Below are positions 20,993-30,730 of a stretch of DNA of 64,000 nt, one piece after another. The stretch is from Leucobacter tardus (GTDB lineage Bacteria > Actinomycetota > Actinomycetes > Actinomycetales > Microbacteriaceae). Below the pieces are notes generated by a model. The model did not search any database, was not told the DNA's origin, and saw only the letters and a program-made list of their open reading frames with translations. The position numbers and the translations under genes are program-made. The first letter of the stretch is position 1. Each line of letters begins with the position of its first letter. The stretch is taken from positions 124,001 through 188,000 of the forward strand of contig NZ_JAGFBF010000004.1 of the NCBI RefSeq assembly GCF_017583045.1. Direction: 5' to 3'.

Positions 20993-21031
20993 CGAACGCC
21001 CCGCGAGTCCCGGTGACTCACGGGGCGTTCG
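20993..21031 (+). terminator. Terminator after rplQ
   Basis: Long stem: 11 bp (CGAACGCCCCG with CGGGGCGTTCG), one C/A mismatch, then 5 bp, closing on a short CGG-containing loop. Ends the infA-rplQ operon. Confidence 0.7.
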
Positions 21032-21077
21032 TGCGTGTGCACGGGGCGGGCGGTCGCTCGTTCGTGCGCGCGGCTGA

Positions 21078-21083
21078 GAGAAT
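21078..21083 (+). promoter_or_regulatory. -10-like hexamer for leaderless truA
   Basis: GAGAAT ends 6 nt before the truA GTG. No Shine-Dalgarno-like run fits before that GTG, so transcription may start at or next to the start codon. Confidence 0.4.
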
Positions 21084-21089
21084 GGGTGG

Positions 21090-22034
21090 GTGACCGTCCT
21101 CCCCTCCACGCCTGCAGCGTCGTCGATCGAGCCCGAACTCCGCGTGCGTCTGGACCTCGGGTACGACGGGACGGACTTCCACGGGTGGGCGGCCCAGCCC
21201 GGGCTGCGAACGGTGCAGGGCGAACTCGAAGCAGCGCTCGCGACGGTGCTGCGGGCCGACCGGGCCGCGGTGAGCCTGACCGTGGGCGGCCGCACCGATG
21301 CGGGTGTCCACGCTCGGGGGCAGGTCGCCCATCTCGACGTGACCGCGGAGCAGCTCGCGCGCTGGAACGGCCGCGGCGCCGGTCCGGGACTGGAGGGCGC
21401 CGAAGCGGCGCGTCTGCGCGCTCGTCGCCTGCAGGGTGCGCTGCGTCGGTCGGCTCCGGACATCGCGATCCGGAGCGTGACGCTCGCCCCACCCGCGTTC
21501 GACGCCCGATTCTCCGCACTCGAGCGACGGTACGAGTACCGGATCCGCGACGAGGCCGCTCCGCCCGACCCGCTGACATCGCGGTTCACCGTTGATGTGC
21601 CGCGACCGCTCGACCTGCGGCGGATGCGCCGAGCATCCGAACGGCTGCTCGGGTTGAACGACTTCACGAGCTTCTGCAAGGCGCGCGAGGGTGCGACTGC
21701 CGTGCGGACGCTCCTCGAGTTCAGCTGGCGCGAAACGGAGGACGGCGCGTTCGCCGCCCGAATCGCAGCGGACGCGTTCTGCCACTCGATGGTGCGAGCC
21801 CTCGTCGGCGGCGTCGTCGCAGTGGGCGCGGGTCGGCTGCCGGAGGAGGAACTGACGGAGATCCTGCACGCCCGCGTGCGCACCAGTCGGTTCACCGTCA
21901 TGCCGGCCCACGGGCTCAGCCTCGAAGCGATCGGCTACCCCGATGACGACGGTCTCGGTGCCCGGGCGGCCGCGACGCGCGCGCGACGGTCCGAGCTACC
22001 TTGGGTGCTGGAGCGGGGAGAGCGGGACCGCTGA
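21090..22034 (+). CDS. truA: tRNA pseudouridine(38-40) synthase TruA
   Basis: Converts uridines 38-40 of the anticodon arm to pseudouridine. The 314-residue product has RLDLGYDGTDFHGWAAQ near residue 20 and the catalytic Asp70 in GGRTDAGVHARGQVAH. It is somewhat longer than E. coli TruA (270) because of a loop around residues 90-120 and a basic tail. It lies between rplQ and rplM, a common actinobacterial order. Confidence 0.96.
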   Translation: MTVLPSTPAASSIEPELRVRLDLGYDGTDFHGWAAQPGLRTVQGELEAALATVLRADRAAVSLTVGGRTDAGVHARGQVAHLDVTAEQLARWNGRGAGPGLEGAEAARLRARRLQGALRRSAPDIAIRSVTLAPPAFDARFSALERRYEYRIRDEAAPPDPLTSRFTVDVPRPLDLRRMRRASERLLGLNDFTSFCKAREGATAVRTLLEFSWRETEDGAFAARIAADAFCHSMVRALVGGVVAVGAGRLPEEELTEILHARVRTSRFTVMPAHGLSLEAIGYPDDDGLGARAAATRARRSELPWVLERGERDR

Positions 22035-22060
22035 GACGACGTGTGCTAAAGTAGACCCTT

Positions 22061-22088
22061 GGTGCGTGCCCATTCGTGAGCGCGCACC
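22061..22088 (+). promoter_or_regulatory. Stem-loop in the rplM leader
   Basis: A 9-bp stem (GGTGCGTGC with GCGCGCACC, one wobble) around a 10-nt loop, about 105 nt upstream of rplM and just after a TAAAGT -10-like sequence at 22046-22051. L13 leaders with regulatory stem-loops are known in other phyla; homology is not shown here. Confidence 0.35.
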
Positions 22089-22192
22089 GAAATGTTGAGC
22101 CCTCCATGGGTCGGCTCGCGGACCGACGTCCGCGAATCACCACCGGAGCGGGATACACGAACACCTCCATTTCGACAGAAAGCAGCACGACA

Positions 22193-22639
22193 GTGACTCG
22201 CACTTACTCGCCGAAGGCCGCTGACCGGACGCACGATTGGCTCGTCATCGACGCAGCCGACGTGGTGCTCGGGCGCCTCGCCACGACCGCCGCAGCTCTG
22301 CTCCGCGGCAAGCACAAGACCACGTTCGCCCCCCACATGGACATGGGCGATCACGTCATCATCATCAACGCCGACAAGGTGGTCCTCACCTCGAACAAGG
22401 CGGATCGCAAGCGCGCCTACCGTCACTCGGGCTACCCGGGCGGCCTGAAGTCGGTCAGCTACACCGAGCTGCTCGAGAAGAACCCCGAGCGCGCCGTCGA
22501 GAAGGCGATCCGCGGCATGCTGCCGAAGAACTCGCTGGGTGCTGACCTGTTCCGCAAGCTGCGCGTCTACGCCGGCTCGGAGCACCCCCACGCTGCGCAG
22601 CAGCCGACCGCCTACACCATCGGCCAGGTCGCGCAGTAA
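22193..22639 (+). CDS. rplM: 50S ribosomal protein L13
   Basis: L13 is an early 50S assembly protein. The 148-residue product begins (V)[20 protein letters not shown] and has [15 protein letters not shown] and [20 protein letters not shown]. The GTG at 22193 is chosen because upstream in-frame sequence does not resemble L13 and the resulting length is standard. Paired with rpsI as usual. Confidence 0.97.
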   Translation: MTRTYSPKAADRTHDWLVIDAADVVLGRLATTAAALLRGKHKTTFAPHMDMGDHVIIINADKVVLTSNKADRKRAYRHSGYPGGLKSVSYTELLEKNPERAVEKAIRGMLPKNSLGADLFRKLRVYAGSEHPHAAQQPTAYTIGQVAQ

Positions 22640-22678
22640 CGCGGCTCGAGAGACTTTGAGAGAAGGACACCACACATC

Positions 22679-23161
22679 GTGAGCACCCCAGAGCAGACCG
22701 TGGCCACTGAGAGCTACAGCACCGAGACCCCGGCTTCGCAGGCCACCGAAGCGACCCCGCGCCCCGCGCTCACCGTTCCCGGTGCAGCAGTGGGCCGTCG
22801 CAAGCAGGCCATCGCGCGCGTGCGCCTCGTTCCCGGTTCGGGCGAGATCCGCGTGAACGGTCGCGAGTTCGCCGACTACTTCCCGAACAAGCTGCACCAG
22901 CAGCTCATCACCGATCCGTTCACGGTGCTCGAGCTCAGCGGCTCGTACGACGTGATCGCCCGCATCGTCGGCGGTGGCCCCTCGGGTCAGGCCGGCGCGC
23001 TGCGTCTCGCGATCGCTCGCGCGCTCAACGAGATCGACGCGGAGCACAACCGCCCGACGCTGAAGAAGTCCGGCTTCCTGAGCCGCGACGCGCGCATCAA
23101 GGAGCGCAAGAAGGCCGGCCTCAAGAAGGCCCGCAAGGCACCTCAGTACTCGAAGCGCTAA
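22679..23161 (+). CDS. rpsI: 30S ribosomal protein S9
   Basis: S9 reaches the P-site tRNA with its C-terminal tail. The 160-residue product has [19 protein letters not shown] near residue 40 and ends [13 protein letters not shown], with the invariant terminal Lys-Arg. The first 35 residues are a Thr/Ala/Pro-rich extension. GTG start after AGAGAAGGA. Confidence 0.98.
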   Translation: MSTPEQTVATESYSTETPASQATEATPRPALTVPGAAVGRRKQAIARVRLVPGSGEIRVNGREFADYFPNKLHQQLITDPFTVLELSGSYDVIARIVGGGPSGQAGALRLAIARALNEIDAEHNRPTLKKSGFLSRDARIKERKKAGLKKARKAPQYSKR

Positions 23162-23175
23162 CCCGCGACGCACTG

Positions 23176-24525
23176 ATGGCACGCCTTTTTGGCACCGACG
23201 GGGTGCGCGGGCTGGCCGGCGTCGATGTGACGGCCGAGCTGGCTCTCGGCCTCGCTCATGCAGCGGCTCTCGTGCTCGGGCGTTCCGCCCGGGCCGAGAG
23301 CCGTCGCGCGACCGCCGTGGTGGCGCGAGACCCCCGTGTCTCCGGTGAGTTCATCGCCTCGGCGGTCTCCGCCGGGCTCGCGGCAGCCGGCGTCGATGTG
23401 CTCGACGCAGGAGTGATCCCGACTCCCGCAGCCGCCTACCTCGTCGCCGACACCGGCGCCGACTTCGGCGTGATGGTCTCCGCCTCGCACAACCCGGCGC
23501 CCGACAACGGCATCAAATTCTTCGCTGCGGGTGGGCGCAAGCTCGCCGACAGTATCGAGGACGAGATCGAGGCGGCCATGGCCGGCCCCATCGTCGCCGT
23601 GACCGGTCGCGAGGTCGGCCGGATCCGACGATTCGCCGACGCCGAGGACCGGTACCTCGTGCACCTGCTCGGCACGCTCGAGGGTACGCGGCTCGACGGC
23701 ATCCACGTCGTGCTCGACTGCGCCCACGGGGCGGCAGCCGGCATTTCGCCCGATGCGTTCGCCGACGCCGGTGCACGTGTCACCGTGATCGGCAACGATC
23801 CCGACGGCTTCAACATCAACGACGGCATCGGGTCGACGCACTTGGAGCCGCTCATCGCACGTGTGCGTGAGGTCGGCGCCGACCTCGGTATCGCCCACGA
23901 CGGCGATGCCGACCGCTGCCTCGCCGTCGACGCAGACGGCACCGTCATCGACGGCGACAAGATCATGGCGATCCTCGCACTGTCGATGGCCGAGCGCGGC
24001 AAGCTGCATCAGCACACCCTCGTCGCGACGGTGATGAGCAACCTCGGACTCAAACTGGCCATGGCCGATCGCGGCATCGACGTCGTCGAGACCGGGGTGG
24101 GCGACCGCTACGTGCTCGAGGCGATCAACGAGCACGGCTATTCGCTCGGCGGCGAGCAGTCGGGCCACGTCATCATGAGCGATCACGCCACGACGGGCGA
24201 CGGCATCCTCACCGGACTGCACATCGCCCTGGAGGTCGTGCGCAGCGGAAAGTCGCTCGCCGAGCTCGCCGAGTGCATGCAGGTGTATCCGCAGGTGCTC
24301 GTGAATGTGAAGGGCGTCGACCGAGCCGGAGTGCACACCGATGACGTGCTGCAGTCCGCCGTGACCCAGGCGGAGACGGTGCTCGCGGGCAACGGCCGCG
24401 TCCTGCTGCGCCCGTCCGGAACCGAACCGGTCGTCCGCGTCATGGTGGAGGCCGCCGAGACCGAACTCGCGCAGCAGCTCGCCGATGATCTTGCCGCGGT
24501 GGTGCGCGACCGCCTCGCCGTCTGA
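23176..24525 (+). CDS. glmM: Phosphoglucosamine mutase
   Basis: Converts glucosamine-6-P to glucosamine-1-P for UDP-GlcNAc and peptidoglycan. The 449-residue product has the FGTDGVRG start, the phosphoserine loop VSASHNP with Ser104, the metal-binding DGDADR near residue 242 and the sugar-binding GEQSGH. It is 14 nt after rpsI and may be co-transcribed. It works with glmS, located 1 kb downstream beyond coaA. Confidence 0.98.
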   Translation: MARLFGTDGVRGLAGVDVTAELALGLAHAAALVLGRSARAESRRATAVVARDPRVSGEFIASAVSAGLAAAGVDVLDAGVIPTPAAAYLVADTGADFGVMVSASHNPAPDNGIKFFAAGGRKLADSIEDEIEAAMAGPIVAVTGREVGRIRRFADAEDRYLVHLLGTLEGTRLDGIHVVLDCAHGAAAGISPDAFADAGARVTVIGNDPDGFNINDGIGSTHLEPLIARVREVGADLGIAHDGDADRCLAVDADGTVIDGDKIMAILALSMAERGKLHQHTLVATVMSNLGLKLAMADRGIDVVETGVGDRYVLEAINEHGYSLGGEQSGHVIMSDHATTGDGILTGLHIALEVVRSGKSLAELAECMQVYPQVLVNVKGVDRAGVHTDDVLQSAVTQAETVLAGNGRVLLRPSGTEPVVRVMVEAAETELAQQLADDLAAVVRDRLAV

Positions 24526-24572
24526 CGCGGAGCGACGCGCGACGCGACGCGAGGGGTCGCACCGCCTGATTG

Positions 24573-24590
24573 GGCGGCGTGCGCGCCGCC
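24573..24590. terminator. Hairpin between convergent glmM and coaA
   Basis: GGCGGCG/CGCCGCC with a TGCG loop in the 71-nt gap between convergent genes. Short CGACGC repeats lie just before it. It could act in both directions; no U-run on either side. Confidence 0.45.
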
Positions 24591-24596
24591 GAACGC

Positions 24597-25565
24597 TCAC
24601 ATCTTCCTCAGGAGCACCTTCTGCACGCGGTGGTCGGCTTCCTTTCGGAGGACCAGCGTGGCGCGCGCGCGGGTCGGACGGATGTTCTCGACGAGGTTCG
24701 GTTCGTTGATGTTCGTCCAGAACTCGTTGGCGAGCGCGATCGCGGTGTCGTCGTCGAGTCCGGCGAACCGACGGAAGTGGGATGACGGGTTGCTGAAGGC
24801 GTGCTCGCGCAGGCGGAGGAAGCGCTCCTGATACCACCGCCGGATATCGGCGGTGCGGGCGTCGACGTATACCGAGAAGTCGAAGAGGTCGCTCACTGCG
24901 AGCGGGTGCGCTGTCGACGGCGGCTGCAGCACGTTCAAGCCTTCGATGATCAGGATGTCCGGCCGCTGGACGATCGTCACCTCGCCCGGCACGATGTCGT
25001 ACGTGAGGTGGTCGTAGTGGGGCGCGCACACCTCGGGGACCCCCGCCTTGACCTGCGACACGAACCGCAGCAGGGAACGCCGGTCGTAGGACTCGGGAAA
25101 TCCTTTGCGGTGCATGATGCCGCGTCGTTCGAGTTCGGCGTTTGGGAAGAGGAAGCCGTCGGTCGTGACGATCTGCACGTTCGGCGTCTCCGGCCAGCGC
25201 GCGAGCAGATCGCGCAGGATGCGCGCGACGGTGGACTTGCCGACCGCCACCGATCCGGCGACGCCGATGACGAACGGGCTCTGGCGCTCGCCGTTCAATC
25301 CGAGAAAGCCGCGCGTGCGCTCGTGCATCTCGCGCGCGGCGATGGCGTACTGGTTGATGAGCCGACTGATGGGTCGGTACACGGCGCTCACCTCGGCCAT
25401 GTCGAGCGGTTCGCCGAGGCCGCGGAACGCGTCGATCTCGACCTCGGTGAGCGGCATGGGCGTCTCGCCCGCGAGCCGGGACCAGGCGTCGCGGCCGATC
25501 TCCGTGAACGGCGAGGTGAGGTCGGGCCTGATAAGGGCCTGCGTGTCCGTGGTGCGGTCTGTCAT
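24597..25565 (-). CDS. coaA: Pantothenate kinase, type I
   Basis: Phosphorylates pantothenate in the first step of coenzyme A synthesis and is usually CoA-feedback inhibited. The 322-residue product has the P-loop [12 protein letters not shown] with Lys110, [19 protein letters not shown] and the C-terminal [16 protein letters not shown]. It is divergent from glmS with only 32 nt between start codons, so the two promoters must overlap. Confidence 0.97.
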   Translation of the reverse strand: MTDRTTDTQALIRPDLTSPFTEIGRDAWSRLAGETPMPLTEVEIDAFRGLGEPLDMAEVSAVYRPISRLINQYAIAAREMHERTRGFLGLNGERQSPFVIGVAGSVAVGKSTVARILRDLLARWPETPNVQIVTTDGFLFPNAELERRGIMHRKGFPESYDRRSLLRFVSQVKAGVPEVCAPHYDHLTYDIVPGEVTIVQRPDILIIEGLNVLQPPSTAHPLAVSDLFDFSVYVDARTADIRRWYQERFLRLREHAFSNPSSHFRRFAGLDDDTAIALANEFWTNINEPNLVENIRPTRARATLVLRKEADHRVQKVLLRKM

Positions 25566-25584
25566 GGTTCACTCATCGTGCCAC

Positions 25585-25590
25585 TAAACT
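25585..25590 (+). promoter_or_regulatory. -10 hexamer for leaderless glmS
   Basis: TAAACT ends 7 nt before the glmS ATG, in the 32-nt divergent gap with coaA. On the other strand the same bases supply TAGTTT, a -10-like hexamer usable by coaA. Confidence 0.45.
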
Positions 25591-25597
25591 AGAGTCC

Positions 25598-27448
25598 ATG
25601 TGTGGAATTGTGGGATATGTCGGCCCGAACGACACGGTCGATGCACTGATCAGCGGCCTGCGCCGCCTGGAGTACCGCGGGTACGACTCCGCCGGAATCG
25701 CGGTGTCGACCCCTGAGGGGTCCATCACGACGCGGAAGAAGGCGGGCAAGCTCGCGCGCCTGGAGGAGCTCCTCGAGGTGCAGCCCGTCGAGGCGACGAA
25801 TACCGGCATCGGGCACACGCGGTGGGCGACCCACGGTGGCCCGACGGACGTCAACGCGCACCCGCACCTGGGTGACGACGGCAAGCTGGCGCTGATCCAC
25901 AACGGGATCATCGAGAACTTCGCCGCGCTGCGCGAAGAGGCCGAAGCCGCGGGCATCGCGCTCGAGAGCGAGACCGACACCGAGGTCGTCGCGGCGCTCC
26001 TCGGGCACCGCGTGGCGCAGGGCGAGGATCTCGAGTCCGCGTTCCGCGGGCTCGTGCCGCGGCTCGAAGGCACCTTCACACTCCTCGCGATGCACCGCGA
26101 CGAGCCGGGCAAGGTCGTGTCGGCGCGGCACAACTCCCCGCTCGTGGTCGGTATCGGCGAGGGCGAGAACTTCCTCGGATCCGATGTGGCGGCATTCGTC
26201 AGTTTCACGCAGCGCGCGGTCGCCGTGGACGAGGACAATATCGCCGTCATCACGCCGGAAGAGGTGCGCATCTCGACGTTCGCCGGCGAACCGGTCGAGT
26301 TCGAGGAGTTCGAGGTGGCGTGGGACGCCGAAGCCGCGGACAAGGGCGGGTGGTCCTCCTTCATGGCGAAGGAGATCAACGATCAGCCCGATGCCGTCGC
26401 GAACACCATTCGCGGACGCCTGCACGATGGTCAGGTCGAGATCCCCGAGCTCACCGCCCTCGGCGACGAGGTGCTGCGGAATATCGATCGCATCATCATC
26501 ATCGCCTGCGGGACCGCCTCGTACGCCGGGATGACCGGCACGTACGCGATCGAGCAGTGGGCGCGCGTGCCCGTCGAGGTGCAGCTGAGCCACGAGTTCC
26601 GCTACCGCGATCCGGTGCTCACCGATCGCACCCTGCTGATCTCGGTGAGCCAGTCGGGCGAGACGATGGACACGCTCATGGCGGTCAAGTATGCGGTGGA
26701 GCGCGGCGTGAAGACCATTTCGGTCTGCAACACGCAGAGCGCGACCATTCCGCGGGAGTCGCACGCGGCCGTGTACACGCACGCCGGCCCCGAGGTCGCC
26801 GTCGCATCGACGAAGGCCTACGTGGCTCAGATCACCGCCCTCTACCTCATCGGGCTGCACATCGCTCGGGTGCGCGGGACGATGTCCGCGGAGGAGACGC
26901 AGCAGGCTGCGCACCAGCTGGATGAGCTGCCCGAGAAGTTCCGCGAGGCCGTCGCCACGCACGAGCAGGTCGCGCAGCTCGCCCACTGGATGGCGGATAC
27001 CCGATCGGTGCTTTTCCTCGGCCGTCACGTCGGCTACCCGACGGCGCTCGAGGGCGCGCTGAAGCTGAAGGAGATCGCGTACATCCACGCCGAAGGGTTC
27101 GCCGCAGGCGAGCTCAAGCACGGCCCGATCGCGCTGATCGACCACGGCCAGCCGGTGTTCGTGATCGTGCCGAGCCCGCGCACCGCGCCGATCATGCACT
27201 CCAAGGTCGTGTCCAACATCCAGGAGATCCGTGCCCGCGGCGCCCGTGTCATCGCGATCGTCGAGGTGGGGGACACCTCGGTGCTGCCGTATGCGGACGA
27301 CGTGATCCGACTTCCTCTCGCCGACGCGCTGTTCGAGCCGCTGCTGCAGGTCGTCCCGCTGCAGTGGTTCGCCCTCGAGCTGTCGACCGCGAAGGGTCTC
27401 GACGTGGATCAGCCGCGAAACCTGGCCAAGTCGGTCACGGTCGAGTAA
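25598..27448 (+). CDS. glmS: Glutamine-fructose-6-phosphate transaminase (isomerizing)
   Basis: Makes glucosamine-6-P from fructose-6-P and glutamine, the entry to amino-sugar and cell-wall synthesis. The 616-residue product has the N-terminal nucleophile Cys2 in MCGIVGYVG, a glutaminase domain to about residue 240 (GHTRWATHGGPTDVNAHPH), and two SIS domains with SQSGETMDT and the C-terminal KSVTVE. There is no room upstream for a glmS ribozyme. acpS follows 20 nt downstream. Confidence 0.98.
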   Translation: MCGIVGYVGPNDTVDALISGLRRLEYRGYDSAGIAVSTPEGSITTRKKAGKLARLEELLEVQPVEATNTGIGHTRWATHGGPTDVNAHPHLGDDGKLALIHNGIIENFAALREEAEAAGIALESETDTEVVAALLGHRVAQGEDLESAFRGLVPRLEGTFTLLAMHRDEPGKVVSARHNSPLVVGIGEGENFLGSDVAAFVSFTQRAVAVDEDNIAVITPEEVRISTFAGEPVEFEEFEVAWDAEAADKGGWSSFMAKEINDQPDAVANTIRGRLHDGQVEIPELTALGDEVLRNIDRIIIIACGTASYAGMTGTYAIEQWARVPVEVQLSHEFRYRDPVLTDRTLLISVSQSGETMDTLMAVKYAVERGVKTISVCNTQSATIPRESHAAVYTHAGPEVAVASTKAYVAQITALYLIGLHIARVRGTMSAEETQQAAHQLDELPEKFREAVATHEQVAQLAHWMADTRSVLFLGRHVGYPTALEGALKLKEIAYIHAEGFAAGELKHGPIALIDHGQPVFVIVPSPRTAPIMHSKVVSNIQEIRARGARVIAIVEVGDTSVLPYADDVIRLPLADALFEPLLQVVPLQWFALELSTAKGLDVDQPRNLAKSVTVE

Positions 27449-27468
27449 GCGCGGGCGGCAGCACGGCG

Positions 27469-27837
27469 ATGATTCGCGGGATCGGGGTCGACACGGTCGA
27501 CATCGAACGGTTCGCGCGCCACCTGGAGTCCGCTCCGGCGCTGCGGGCGCGACTGTTCGCCCCCGCAGAGCGGACGCTCGCCGTCCCGTCGCTGGCCGCG
27601 CGCTTCGCGGCGAAAGAGGCGCTCGTCAAGGCGCTGCGCGGTTCCGGCAGCCTCGGGTGGCAGGATCTCGTCATCGAACGCGATGCGGATCGTGCTCCGG
27701 CGTTCGCGGCGACACCCGGCCTCGAGCAGGGGCTGCAGGCGCTCGGCATCGGCCGCGTGCACCTGTCGATGACGCACGATGGCGGTTTCGCGACCGCATT
27801 CGTCGTGGTCGAGGCTCGTGAGGAAGGAACCGTATGA
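27469..27837 (+). CDS. acpS: Holo-[acyl-carrier-protein] synthase
   Basis: Attaches 4'-phosphopantetheine from CoA to acyl carrier protein. The 122-residue product has the metal-binding GVDTVDIERF near residue 5 and RFAAKEALVKAL with the catalytic Glu near residue 48, then HLSMTHDGGFATAFV. ATG 27469 gives the family N-terminus; an upstream in-frame GTG would add 35 unmatched residues. Overlaps tsaE by 4 nt. The alr and nnrD genes often found here in relatives are absent. Confidence 0.95.
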   Translation: MIRGIGVDTVDIERFARHLESAPALRARLFAPAERTLAVPSLAARFAAKEALVKALRGSGSLGWQDLVIERDADRAPAFAATPGLEQGLQALGIGRVHLSMTHDGGFATAFVVVEAREEGTV

Positions 27838-28385
27838 GTTCGGGCGCGGCGCCCGCCGCTGGAGAGCGCACGCTGCGGATCGCCGATCCCGAGGCGATGC
27901 ACGACCTCGGCGTGCGTCTCGGTCACGCGCTGCGTGCGGGGGATCTCGTGATCCTCACCGGGCCGCTCGGGGCGGGCAAGACGACGCTCACCCGAGGGAT
28001 CGGCGAGGGTCTCGGTGTGCGCGGGCCGGTGACGAGTCCGACGTTCGTGCTCGCGCGGACGCACCCGTCGCTCATCGGCGGACCGCCGCTCGTGCATGTC
28101 GATGCGTACCGTCTGGCCGATGCGACCGAAGCCGAGGATCTGGACCTCGACTTCGCGGGCTCGGTCGTCGTGGCCGAGTGGGGCGCCGGGCTCATCGCCG
28201 CGCGCGCGTCGTGGCTGGAGGTCGTGATCGATCGACCGACGGGCGCGGACGGAGCCGGCGCGGCGGATCGAGCGGCCGGATCGGCACGTGAGCGCATCGA
28301 CTGGGACGCAGAGCTCGTGGAGCCGCGAACCGTGAGGGTCGTCGCGTACGGCGACCGATGGACGAGTGGAGATCTCCCGCTGTGA
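27834..28385 (+). CDS. tsaE: tRNA t6A biosynthesis ATPase TsaE
   Basis: TsaE cycles ATP to drive the TsaB-TsaD complex that makes N6-threonylcarbamoyladenosine at position 37 of ANN-decoding tRNAs. The 183-residue product has the Walker A motif GPLGAGKTTLTRGIGEGL near residue 43 (core GAGKTT) and the SPTF motif, with HVDAYRL and VVAEWG further on. ATGA overlap with acpS and GTGA overlap with tsaB. Confidence 0.95.
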   Translation: MSSGAAPAAGERTLRIADPEAMHDLGVRLGHALRAGDLVILTGPLGAGKTTLTRGIGEGLGVRGPVTSPTFVLARTHPSLIGGPPLVHVDAYRLADATEAEDLDLDFAGSVVVAEWGAGLIAARASWLEVVIDRPTGADGAGAADRAAGSARERIDWDAELVEPRTVRVVAYGDRWTSGDLPL

Positions 28386-29053
28386 CCGAGTTGAGAGTGA
28401 CCGAGACGCATCGCGCCCCCGCCGATTCCCGTGAGGTCGGCGTGCTGCTCTCGATCGACACCGCCATGGGGTCGAGCGTCGCCGTCGGCACTCCCGCACG
28501 CATCGTCGAGGTCTCGAGCGACGACCCGAGGCGGCACGCCGAGGTCATCGGCGACCTCATCGCCCGTGCGTACGCCGAGGCCGGCGCGACCCCCGCCGAG
28601 ACGACGGCGGTCGTCGTGGGCATCGGCCCGGGCCCGTTCACCGGCCTCCGCGTCGGTATCGCGGCCGCCACCGCCTTCGCGACCGGACGGGGCATTCCGC
28701 TGCTGCCGGTGCAGGGGCATGAGGGCGTCGCGCTCGCCGTGCTCGAAGCCGGCTCCGTGGCGCAGCCGCGCGTGCTGCAGGATGCGAAGCGGCGCGAACT
28801 GTTCGTGACCGCGTACGCGGGCCTCGACGACGCGGGGATTCCGCAGCGACGCCATGATTCGTCGCTGCTGTCGCGCGCATCGCTCATCGATGAACCGGGT
28901 GACATCTGGCCGACCGGGATTCCCGCGGGACAGCTCGTTCGGCTCGCGGAACGGCGGCTCGTCTCCGGACGCGCGTTCGCGCCGAACCGTCCGCTCTATC
29001 TTCGTCAGCCCGATGTGCAGCAGCCCTCGGCCCCGAAGCGGGTGAGCACGTGA
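28382..29053 (+). CDS. tsaB: tRNA t6A biosynthesis protein TsaB
   Basis: TsaB is the inactive ASKHA-fold partner that scaffolds TsaD. The 223-residue product has LLSIDTAMGSSVAV near residue 22 and VVVGIGPGPFTGLRVGIAAA, the family signature, near residue 80. The GTG at 28382 is preferred because of the GTGA overlap with tsaE. Four-nt overlap with rimI at the end. Confidence 0.94.
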   Translation: MTELRVTETHRAPADSREVGVLLSIDTAMGSSVAVGTPARIVEVSSDDPRRHAEVIGDLIARAYAEAGATPAETTAVVVGIGPGPFTGLRVGIAAATAFATGRGIPLLPVQGHEGVALAVLEAGSVAQPRVLQDAKRRELFVTAYAGLDDAGIPQRRHDSSLLSRASLIDEPGDIWPTGIPAGQLVRLAERRLVSGRAFAPNRPLYLRQPDVQQPSAPKRVST

Positions 29054-29541
29054 ACGGTGCGGCCGGCTCGGACCTCGGTGACGGTGCACTGCGACGCTCG
29101 ACCGACGCGGACTTCGACGCGATCCACGCCATCGAGCTCGAGACCTTCGGCACCGATGCGTGGAGTGCGGCGACGCTGGCCGACGAGCTGGCGGGTCCGC
29201 ATCGCATCTATCTCGTGCTCGAGGTCGCGGGGGTCGTGCGCGGATACGGCGGTCTGCTCGCCGTGGGGACGCAGGGCGACATCCAGACGATCGCCGTCGA
29301 CGGATCGGTGCGCGGTGCCGGATACGGCCGACGCCTCATGGAAGCGATCATCGTCGAGGCGGAGCAGCGCGGCGTCGCAGAACTGTTCCTCGAGGTGCGC
29401 GCCGACAACCCCGTGGCGCGCGGACTCTACGCGTCGCTCGGCTTCGCACCGATCGCGGTGCGCCGCGAGTATTATCAGCCGGACGGCGTCGACGCGATCG
29501 TGATGCGGCGCGACACAGGAAAGGCATCGGTGGACGGATGA
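29050..29541 (+). CDS. rimI: Ribosomal protein S18-alanine N-acetyltransferase (RimI-type GNAT)
   Basis: GNAT-fold acetyltransferase; RimI acetylates the N-terminus of S18 in E. coli. The 163-residue product shows the acetyl-CoA loop [14 protein letters not shown] (Q/RxxGxG/A) near residue 90, [19 protein letters not shown], and [12 protein letters not shown]. The assignment rests on the tsaB-rimI-tsaD context, typical of actinobacteria. ATGA overlap with tsaD. Confidence 0.9.
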   Translation: MNGAAGSDLGDGALRRSTDADFDAIHAIELETFGTDAWSAATLADELAGPHRIYLVLEVAGVVRGYGGLLAVGTQGDIQTIAVDGSVRGAGYGRRLMEAIIVEAEQRGVAELFLEVRADNPVARGLYASLGFAPIAVRREYYQPDGVDAIVMRRDTGKASVDG

Positions 29542-30647
29542 CGGCAGACGAGCACATCGCTTCTCGGCCCGAGAACGACGGACCGCTGGTGCTCGGGATC
29601 GAGACCAGCTGCGATGAGACGGGCGTCGGCATCGTACGCGGACGCACGCTGCTCGCGAATGCGGTGGCGTCGTCGATGGACGAGCACGCGCGGTTCGGCG
29701 GCGTCATTCCCGAGGTCGCCGCGCGCGCCCATGTCGAGGCCATCGCGCCGACCATCGAGCGCGCCGTCGCCGACGCCGGTGTGACGCTCACCGACCTCGA
29801 CGCGATCGCCGTGACCTCCGGGCCGGGCCTCGCCGGGGCGCTGATGGTCGGTGTCGCTGCGGCGAAGGCGCTGGCGCTCTCCCTCGATGTGCCGCTCTAC
29901 GCCGTCAATCACCTTGTCGGACATGTGGGCGCCGACGTGCTGCAGGGCAACGGACTGCGAGAGACGCACGGGACGGTCGGAAAGCTCGAACTCCCCACCG
30001 TCGCGCTCCTGGTCTCGGGCGGACACACCTCGCTCCTGCTCGTCCGCGACCTCGTGTCCGACGTCGAGATGCTCGGCGAGACGATCGATGACGCGGCGGG
30101 GGAGGCGTTCGACAAGGTCGCACGGCTGCTCGGTCTGCCCTACCCCGGCGGCCCCCACATCGATCGCGTCGCTGCGGCGGGCGATCCGCAGGCGATCCGA
30201 TTCCCGCGCGGGCTCACGCGCCCGAAAGACCTCGAACGTCACCGCTACGACTTCTCGTTCTCCGGGCTCAAGACGTCGGTCGCCCGGTGGGTCGAGCAGC
30301 GCGAAGCGGCGGGCGAGAAGATCCCGGTCGCCGATGTGGCCGCGAGTTTCCGCGAAGCCGTCGCCGATGTGCTCACCGCCAAGGCGCTCGCCGCGTGCCG
30401 GGACCTCGACGTGCCGCGATTGCTGCTCGGCGGCGGCGTGGCGGCGAATGCGCGCGTCCGGGCGCTCGCCGCTGAGCGCGCGGATGCTGCCGGTGTCGAG
30501 CTGCGGGTGCCTCCGCTCGCGCTCTGCACCGACAACGGTGCGATGATCGCCTCGCTCGGCGCGCAGCTGGTGTCCGCGGGAGCAGCGCCCTCGACGCTCG
30601 CGTTCGGAGCCGATTCCACGCTCCCGGTCACCACCATCAGAGCTTGA
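29538..30647 (+). CDS. tsaD: tRNA t6A threonylcarbamoyltransferase TsaD
   Basis: Transfers the threonylcarbamoyl group onto A37 of tRNA. The 369-residue product starts after a short lead at [15 protein letters not shown] (near residue 16), has the iron-binding histidines in [23 protein letters not shown], and [14 protein letters not shown] near residue 295. The ATG at 29538 lies in an ATGA overlap with rimI; an open frame extends further upstream but only shadows rimI. Confidence 0.97.
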   Translation: MTADEHIASRPENDGPLVLGIETSCDETGVGIVRGRTLLANAVASSMDEHARFGGVIPEVAARAHVEAIAPTIERAVADAGVTLTDLDAIAVTSGPGLAGALMVGVAAAKALALSLDVPLYAVNHLVGHVGADVLQGNGLRETHGTVGKLELPTVALLVSGGHTSLLLVRDLVSDVEMLGETIDDAAGEAFDKVARLLGLPYPGGPHIDRVAAAGDPQAIRFPRGLTRPKDLERHRYDFSFSGLKTSVARWVEQREAAGEKIPVADVAASFREAVADVLTAKALAACRDLDVPRLLLGGGVAANARVRALAAERADAAGVELRVPPLALCTDNGAMIASLGAQLVSAGAAPSTLAFGADSTLPVTTIRA

Positions 30648-30730
30648 CGCGCTCCGCACCGATATCGTAGGAGTATCGGGCCGACACGCTCGGGCCCGGA
30701 GCACGCACACCCCCGAACGAGGAGTGAGAC

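Noticed and set aside
25566-25597. glmS ribozyme upstream of glmS
   Set aside because: Only 32 nt separate glmS from coaA; the ribozyme needs well over 100 nt and is typical of Firmicutes.
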